NCBI GenBank assembly: GCA_964530165.1
Contig: CAZGYE010000092.1
Coordinates: 1-17,507 of the forward strand
Direction of reading: 5' to 3'
Length of the DNA stretch: 17,507 nucleotides
Source of the DNA: CAZGYE01 sp964530165
GTDB taxonomy: Bacteria; Planctomycetota; Planctomycetia; Planctomycetales; Planctomycetaceae
The notes under the pieces were generated by a model that was not told where the DNA came from, did not search any database, and saw only the letters and a list, made by a program, of their open reading frames with translations. This document shows, piece after piece, positions 13,219 through 17,507 of the stretch (its first letter is position 1; every line of letters starts with the position of its first letter). Both the position numbers and the translations under genes were made by a program.

Positions 13219-13836
13219 TCACGACTCTCCGTCCAGCCGGACTCCGAGCTGCTGTAGGCGTTCCAGCAGCGATGCCGCATCGGTAAAGACGTCGGCCTGC
13301 AGACCGAAGCCGCGGCCTCGTGCGACGTAATCGGGAATGTCGTCGGTGTAGAAGCACTCGGCCGGTTCGCACTGGATGGCTGCCAATGCCGCCTCGAAAA
13401 TGGCCGTTTCCGGTTTCAGCGCACCGACGCGGTACGAGACGACGTAATCGTCAAACCGCCCGAGCAGGTCGAAATTGTCGCGGATGAACTCGAAATGGGT
13501 GATGCTCGTGTTCGACAGCAACACCAGCCGATTCCCGCGGGCCTTCAGCGCATCGAGGATGGGAACCATCGGTGTGTTGAGCTGGAAGATGTCGGCCGCC
13601 GCGTCGCGGAGTGCAGTGAAGTCAACTTTCTGGTTCAACAGTTGCTGGAACGTTTGGTGAAATTCTCGCTCGGAGAGCAGGCCCCGTTCAAAATCCCCTT
13701 GCAGGCCCGAGTCAAACAACAGCTCACGAATCTCCCGTCCCGATCGGCCGCAAACCGCCCCCACCTGCGCGCACATTTGCTCTTGAGAAAAATGGACGAG
13801 AACGTTTCCCAAGTCGAACAGGCACGTGTGGATCAC
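13219..13836 (-). CDS. HAD-superfamily hydrolase (YihX-like)
   Basis: A 205-residue cytosolic phosphatase-type enzyme. Motif I is FDLGNVLV (nucleophile Asp8; the usual second Asp is replaced by Gly, as in YihX-like members). Motif II is LLSNTS, motif III has the Lys in GALKPE, and motif IV is FYTDDIPDYV. The start is GTG 13836, with GGAG ten bases upstream and motif I at the expected distance; the frame extends upstream to TTG 13884 without a ribosome binding site. It lies 94 bp before the ThuA-like gene and may be cotranscribed. Sugar phosphates are likely substrates (inference). Confidence 0.88.
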   Translation of the reverse strand: MIHTCLFDLGNVLVHFSQEQMCAQVGAVCGRSGREIRELLFDSGLQGDFERGLLSEREFHQTFQQLLNQKVDFTALRDAAADIFQLNTPMVPILDALKARGNRLVLLSNTSITHFEFIRDNFDLLGRFDDYVVSYRVGALKPETAIFEAALAAIQCEPAECFYTDDIPDYVARGRGFGLQADVFTDAASLLERLQQLGVRLDGES

Positions 13837-13889
13837 GACGGTCGGTCTCCGTCCAACAAGCGGCACCGGTCTTGAAACACCCAAAGCAT

Positions 13890-14199
13890 CTGCGGAACAT
13901 GAGCGGCGAGCGGCCGGCGTAAGCCGGCTGGTTCGGTAACCGGGGGGCTAACGCCACCCCGCTCGCCCATCTCATTGGAGACTCTTAATTTACACGGAAT
14001 ACTTTTGCATACCAGTCTGGGCGGCATGTGCTGTCTTTCGTCTTGTCCCGTTGTAAGATGGGTGTCGTCATTCGGTCCTGTGGGAATCCATTTCACAAAT
14101 CGTGATCGGTTGGCAGAGGCGCATTGAGCCGTCCCGCTTGCGGGGCGCGGCGGGCAAGCCCGCCGGCTAAATGAACTTGAGCATCGGTGACACCGATCT
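13890..14199. repeat. repeat-rich intergenic region between divergent HAD and pncA genes
   Basis: About 310 bp without a gene. At 13901-13968 lies a GC-rich element with hairpin GCCGGC-GTAA-GCCGGC (13913-13928) and the imperfect half GGGGGGCTAACGCCACCCC. At 14133-14164 lie the palindromes CCCGC-TT-GCGGG and GGCGGGC-AA-GCCCGCC. These look like dispersed REP-type elements. A weak candidate promoter on the + strand is TTGGAG (13975-13980) with AATACT (13998-14003), 17 bp apart, which could serve pncAB. Confidence 0.6.
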
Positions 14200-14799
14200 A
14201 TGAGGGCGAACAACTCGACTGAACGGAATCCGCAGCCCGGAGACGTCTTGGTCGTCGTCGACGTGCAACGGGACTTTCTGGCCGGCGGCTCGCTTCCGGT
14301 TCCCGATGCGGACCACGTTGTGCCCGCCTTGAACCGTTATCTGGGGCTGTTTGCATCGCGACTGCTTCCGGTGTTTGCGACGCGGGACTGGCATCCGGCG
14401 AATCACTGTTCGTTCCGTGAACAGGGCGGTTCCTGGCCGCCGCACTGTGTGGCTGGGTCGGAAGGCGCCCGGTTCGCGGCGGAACTGGCGCTTCCCGAAA
14501 CGGTCGAGGTCGTTTCCAAGGCCGTCGAGCCTGACGTCGACTGCTATTCCGGATTTGAGGGAACCACACTCGCGCAGCGACTCCGTGACATCCAAGCGCG
14601 GCGACTGTTCGTGGGCGGCCTGGCAACCGATTACTGTGTGCTGGCAACGGTCAAGGACGCCATCCGTTGTGAATTCTCCGTTGTGCTGCTCACCGATGCC
14701 ATTCGAGGCGTGAATCTGCGACCGGGTGACAGCGATCGCGCGCAGCAAGAAATGGTGCGCCTCGGCGCGATTTCACTCTGTTGGGAAGAGGTTTCATGA
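14200..14799 (+). CDS. pncA: nicotinamidase
   Basis: PncA deaminates nicotinamide to nicotinate, the first step of NAD salvage by the Preiss-Handler route. The 199-residue protein has the catalytic triad Asp21 (VVVDVQRDF), Lys107 (VVSKA) and Cys146 (GGLATDYCV). The metal ligands are Asp63, His65 (TRDWHPANH) and His82 (WPPHCV), with His69 nearby. The start ATG 14200 has only a poor ribosome binding site, but no better start exists. Its stop overlaps the start of pncB (ATGA), so the two are translated together, which supports nicotinamidase over a generic isochorismatase-like hydrolase. Confidence 0.95.
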   Translation: MRANNSTERNPQPGDVLVVVDVQRDFLAGGSLPVPDADHVVPALNRYLGLFASRLLPVFATRDWHPANHCSFREQGGSWPPHCVAGSEGARFAAELALPETVEVVSKAVEPDVDCYSGFEGTTLAQRLRDIQARRLFVGGLATDYCVLATVKDAIRCEFSVVLLTDAIRGVNLRPGDSDRAQQEMVRLGAISLCWEEVS

Positions 14800-16133
14800 G
14801 CGACCCCCCTGAGAGCGCGCTGCTGACCGACCTGTATCAGCTCACCATGCTTCAGGGCTATTTTCAGCAGCGGATGGAAGAAACTGCGGTTTTCGAGTTC
14901 TTCGTTCGCCGGCTGCCGCCGGATCGCAATTTTCTCATGGCGGCCGGTCTGGAGCAGGCCGTCTCCTATTTGGAGAACGTGCGGTTTACGCCGAGCGAGC
15001 GGGACTGGCTGGCTGCGAGCGGCCGATTTCGCAAGGAGTTTGTCGATTATCTGGGGCGGCTCCGCTTCACTGGCGATGTGCATGCGATGCCTGAAGGGAC
15101 CCTCTTCTTTCCCGAAGAGCCGATCCTACGGGTCACGGCTCCCCTGCCACAAGCACAGTTGGTGGAGTCGCGGCTGATCAATCTGTTGCAATTCCAGACG
15201 CTCATTGCGTCGAAGGCGGCTCGCTGCGTGTTGGCGGCGCCGGGAAAACTGCTGGTCGACTTCGGCATGCGCCGCGCTCACGGAGCCGAAGCCGGGCTGC
15301 TGGCGGCCCGGGCGAGCTATCTGGCCGGCTTCGACGGCTCCGCGACCGTGTTGGCGGGTCAGTTGTTCGACGTGCCCGTGTACGGCACGATGGCCCACTC
15401 GTTCGTTCAAGCCCACGACGACGAGGCCGAGGCCTTCGCGCATTTCGCCCATGCTAATCCCGACAACGTGGTCCTGCTGTTGGACACGTACGATACCGAA
15501 GCGGCGGCTGAGAAGACGGTTGTCCTGGCGGCTCGTCTGAAGAGCGAAGGCATCGCGGTGAAGGGCGTCCGACTGGATAGCGGCGATTTGGCCGAACTCG
15601 CTCGCAAAGTGCGACGCATCTTGGACGCAGCGGGACTCTCGGACACGACGATCTTCGTCAGCGGCAATCTGGACGAATACCAGTTACGCGACCTCATTGC
15701 CGCCGCCGCTCCGATCGACGGCTTCGGGGTCGGAAGCCGTTTAGACGTCTCCGCCGACGCGCCTTATTTGGACTGCGCGTACAAGCTTGGGGAATACGCG
15801 GGCCGTCCTTGCCGGAAACGTTCCGAGGGCAAATCCACCTGGCCGGGCCGCAAACAGGTGTATCGCGTGTGCGACGAGACGCGGATTGGGCGAGACGTCA
15901 TCACACTGGCCGACGATCCCCAGCAGGGCGAGGCCCTCCTGCAGCCAGTCATGAAGGACGGACGCCGACTGCAGGCGCCGGCTCCGCTCGCTGAGCTGCG
16001 TCAGCGAGCGGCGTCGAACCTCGCCCGCCTGCCCGACCCTCTGCGTGTTTTGGAAACCGCAACCGACTACCCGGTCGAAATAGCGCAGTCGCTACGGGAT
16101 TTGGCGCGAACGCTGGATGCCCACCGCTCGTAG
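14796..16133 (+). CDS. pncB: nicotinate phosphoribosyltransferase
   Basis: PncB joins nicotinate to PRPP to make nicotinate mononucleotide, using ATP to phosphorylate a His. The 445-residue protein has LTDLYQLTMLQGYF at the N-terminus, VDFGMRRAHGAEAG (~154-167), GTMAHSFVQAH with the likely phosphorylated His201, LLDTYDT (~228-234), VRLDSGDL (~258-265), SGNLDEY and GFGVGSRL. ATG 14796 is fixed by GAAGAGG just upstream and the ATGA overlap with pncA. The frame extends upstream to TTG 14781 but adds nothing. An 11-bp perfect hairpin (15984-16011) lies in its 3' coding part. Confidence 0.97.
   Translation: MSDPPESALLTDLYQLTMLQGYFQQRMEETAVFEFFVRRLPPDRNFLMAAGLEQAVSYLENVRFTPSERDWLAASGRFRKEFVDYLGRLRFTGDVHAMPEGTLFFPEEPILRVTAPLPQAQLVESRLINLLQFQTLIASKAARCVLAAPGKLLVDFGMRRAHGAEAGLLAARASYLAGFDGSATVLAGQLFDVPVYGTMAHSFVQAHDDEAEAFAHFAHANPDNVVLLLDTYDTEAAAEKTVVLAARLKSEGIAVKGVRLDSGDLAELARKVRRILDAAGLSDTTIFVSGNLDEYQLRDLIAAAAPIDGFGVGSRLDVSADAPYLDCAYKLGEYAGRPCRKRSEGKSTWPGRKQVYRVCDETRIGRDVITLADDPQQGEALLQPVMKDGRRLQAPAPLAELRQRAASNLARLPDPLRVLETATDYPVEIAQSLRDLARTLDAHRS
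15984..16011. repeat. 11-bp perfect hairpin within pncB
   Basis: CCGCTCGCTGA (15984-15994) and TCAGCGAGCGG (16001-16011) are separated by six bases. The same two half-sites occur at 3161-3171 and 2976-2986 at the end of the membrane-protein gene. It encodes family-typical residues, so it may be a coincidence of coding and GC content. Confidence 0.6.
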
Positions 16134-16147
16134 GCACTTTTCAAGTT

Positions 16148-16205
16148 GTGGGGCAGGCTTTCCAGCCTGCCATTGCCTCCCGGCAGGCTGGAAAGCCTGC
16201 CCCAC
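16148..16205. repeat. GC-rich palindromic repeat, copy 2
   Basis: Arms 16148-16171 and 16182-16205 are perfect 24-bp reverse complements with a 10-nt spacer. The core GGCAGGCT-TTCC-AGCCTGCC of each arm is itself a hairpin. It lies 15 bp after the pncB stop and could end its transcript. The same family is at 8-58. Confidence 0.9.
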
Positions 16206-16263
16206 GTCGCTGGAAAGCCTGCCCCACGTCGCTGGAAAGCCTGCCCCACGTCGCTGGAAAGCC
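16206..16263. repeat. 22-bp tandem repeat running into the gap
   Basis: Two full 22-bp units (16206-16227 and 16228-16249) and 14 bp of a third, each repeating GTCGCTGGAAAGCC and then TGCCCCAC. The unit is the right arm of the preceding palindrome without its first bases. The array is cut by the run of Ns, so its true length is unknown. Confidence 0.92.
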
Positions 16264-16363
16264 NNNNNNNNNNNNNNNNNNNNNNNNNNNNNNNNNNNNN
16301 NNNNNNNNNNNNNNNNNNNNNNNNNNNNNNNNNNNNNNNNNNNNNNNNNNNNNNNNNNNNNNN
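16264..16363. other. assembly gap of exactly 100 N
   Basis: A run of 100 Ns, the usual placeholder for a gap of unknown size, sits inside a tandem repeat. Open frames that cross it are not meaningful. Confidence 0.98.
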
Positions 16364-16487
16364 TGTCCTCCACTCGCCCGAACCGTTGACTGAAATGGTC
16401 CGACACGTGAGAATGCGTGGTTGCGGGAACGGCCCTTCATTTCGTGCTAGTTGCAGAACTGCCCGCGTTACTTTGCTGGAACTGAGA

Positions 16488-17327
16488 ATGAGCAGCGAGT
16501 CGGAGACCACATCGAGACGCACGGCGATTTTGCTGTCCGTTTTGCTAGCGGGCGGGGTGTTCGCGTTCGACGTGACGGTTCCCGCCGGCATTGCCGGTGG
16601 GGTCCCTTACGTGATCGTCATTTTGGTCGCATTGAACAGGGCCGATCGCCGGCACACAATCGTTGTGGCGCTCGCGTGCGCGGTGCTGACGATGGTCGGT
16701 TTTTTCCTGTCAGCCGACAAAGACAGGGTTCATCTTTGGGCGGCACTGACCGACCGTTTTCTCGCGCTGTTCGTGATTTGGATTACAGCAGCACTCGGTC
16801 TGCAACTGAAACGGATCGAGGAAGCGCTGAGAGAGTCTCAGGAGGAGCTGGAACAGCGTGTCGAAGAGCGCACCGCTCAGCTCGCCAAGACGAATGAATC
16901 GCTGCGGACGGAAAGTGCCGATCGCCAGCGCGCCGAACAGGCCAGCCGCAATCTCGAAGACCGAACCGAAACGATCCTCGACCATGCACCGGTCGCCGTG
17001 ATTTCGTTCGACGCGGAGGGGGCGATCGTCTCCTGGAACCCGCAGGCCGAGGCGACTTTCGGTTGGCGCCGTCCGGATGCGCTCGGCAAGCTACTCGTCG
17101 AGATAATTCTTCCCCCGCATCAACGTGAAGCGTTCACACAGGGAATGACGGGTTTTCTGACAACGGGCCAGTGGGAGTTGTTGAAGCGGCGATCGGAATT
17201 CACGGCGCGACACCACAACGGACATGAATTCCCCGCGGAGATGACGATCGCGTCGATACCGTGGGGAGAGACGTATTTGTTCAGCGCTTTCTGCCGCGAC
17301 ATCACTCCGAACAAGCAGGACAGCTAA
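16488..17327 (+). CDS. four-helix membrane protein with one PAS domain
   Basis: A 279-residue sensor-like protein. Four membrane helices lie at ~13-30, 33-50, 56-75 and 87-107. A predicted coiled coil (~107-160, EELEQRVEERTAQLAKTNESL) leads to a PAS domain (~158-275) with the S-box features DHAPVAVISFDAEGAIVSWN, FGWRRPDALGK and the closing SAFCRDIT. No kinase, GGDEF, EAL or methyl-accepting domain follows: it stops at TAA 17327. ATG 16488 is chosen because the frame upstream runs into the gap and repeats; the ribosome binding site is weak. It may be a truncated sensor or a small receptor that works through a partner. Confidence 0.85.
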   Translation: MSSESETTSRRTAILLSVLLAGGVFAFDVTVPAGIAGGVPYVIVILVALNRADRRHTIVVALACAVLTMVGFFLSADKDRVHLWAALTDRFLALFVIWITAALGLQLKRIEEALRESQEELEQRVEERTAQLAKTNESLRTESADRQRAEQASRNLEDRTETILDHAPVAVISFDAEGAIVSWNPQAEATFGWRRPDALGKLLVEIILPPHQREAFTQGMTGFLTTGQWELLKRRSEFTARHHNGHEFPAEMTIASIPWGETYLFSAFCRDITPNKQDS

Positions 17328-17361
17328 GAGTTGGAGCCGGCCCACAGTTTCGCGGAAAGTG

Positions 17362-17507
17362 TCATCGCGACGGTGCGAGCGGGTTCAGTTTTGGCAGGCG
17401 GTTGAGAAACTCAAAGGCTTTGGGCAGCTTGTTTCGACCGCCAGCCGAATTTGGCGAAGATTCCGGCGGACTCGAATCAGCGCCAGGACTCAGCGGAACG
17501 ATACGGA
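17362..17507 (-). CDS. possible C-terminal end of a minus-strand gene
   Basis: A minus-strand frame is open from the window edge to TGA at 17364-17362 (47 residues). Its Pro/Ser-rich segment and KLPKAFEFLNRLPKLNP look protein-like, and it would converge with the PAS gene 34 bp away. The stretch is too short to name, and it could be chance in GC-rich DNA. Confidence 0.35.
   Translation of the reverse strand, partial: RIVPLSPGADSSPPESSPNSAGGRNKLPKAFEFLNRLPKLNPLAPSR

Noticed and set aside
16206..16263. CRISPR-like array
   Set aside because: The 22-bp units are directly adjacent with no spacers, and no cas gene is present.
16146..17327. One long + strand frame from the repeat through the Ns into the PAS gene
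   Set aside because: It crosses a 100-N placeholder and reads repeat DNA as protein; the real gene starts at or near 16488.
1..17507. tRNA, rRNA, insertion-sequence or transposase genes
   Set aside because: I saw no tRNA cloverleaf, no rRNA-like stretch and no transposase motif on either strand by reading. A tRNAscan/Infernal run could still find a missed RNA.

Overview
The window is about 17.5 kb of GC-rich bacterial DNA. It most resembles a planctomycete (Planctomycetota, Pirellulales-like). The reasons are a bacterial formylmethanofuran:tetrahydromethanopterin formyltransferase, a ThuA-like protein next to a secreted arylsulfatase, TadE/TadG-type surface proteins, and intergenic DNA full of short dispersed palindromes and heptanucleotide arrays. 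The 100 Ns at 16264-16363 look like a scaffold gap placed inside a repeat, so this is probably a draft or metagenome-derived scaffold. The taxonomic call is inference.

Left part (1-3986, + strand): ftr (C1 metabolism), a polytopic membrane protein of unknown function, and a PlsC-type acyltransferase. The gene edges, and the inside of the membrane-protein gene, carry arrays with a strict 7-bp period. Some arrays supply the stop codons, the start codon and in-frame peptide insertions.

Second part (4229-6723, + strand): a GEMM-I cyclic-dinucleotide riboswitch precedes a closely spaced operon of an unknown secreted protein, a TadG-like protein and a TadE-like protein. The aptamer has A instead of G at the ligand-selecting position known as 20. 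It is bracketed by a sequence complementary to the ribosome binding site and by that site itself, which suggests translational control by cyclic AMP-GMP or c-di-GMP.

Third part (6812-10223, - strand): two TPM-domain membrane proteins (YgcG type), then a fluoride-resistance unit read leftward. That unit has a candidate promoter, a fluoride (crcB) riboswitch, a terminator, crcB, a DUF190 gene and an unknown small membrane protein. It lies between two direct copies of a 211-bp piece of sulfatase gene. One copy is inside the intact sulfatase gene and the other is a stranded fragment.

Fourth part (10323-13836, - strand): a HAD hydrolase, a ThuA-like secreted protein and a secreted formylglycine-type sulfatase in a probable operon. 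It is followed on the + strand, after a repeat-rich intergenic region, by pncA-pncB (nicotinamide to nicotinate to NaMN, NAD salvage) joined by an ATGA overlap. After the repeat and gap come a four-helix membrane PAS protein without an output domain and the tail of a possible minus-strand gene.

The points most worth following up are the A20 GEMM riboswitch on a Tad-like operon, the fluoride cassette flanked by direct repeats of sulfatase sequence, and the heptanucleotide arrays embedded in coding sequence.
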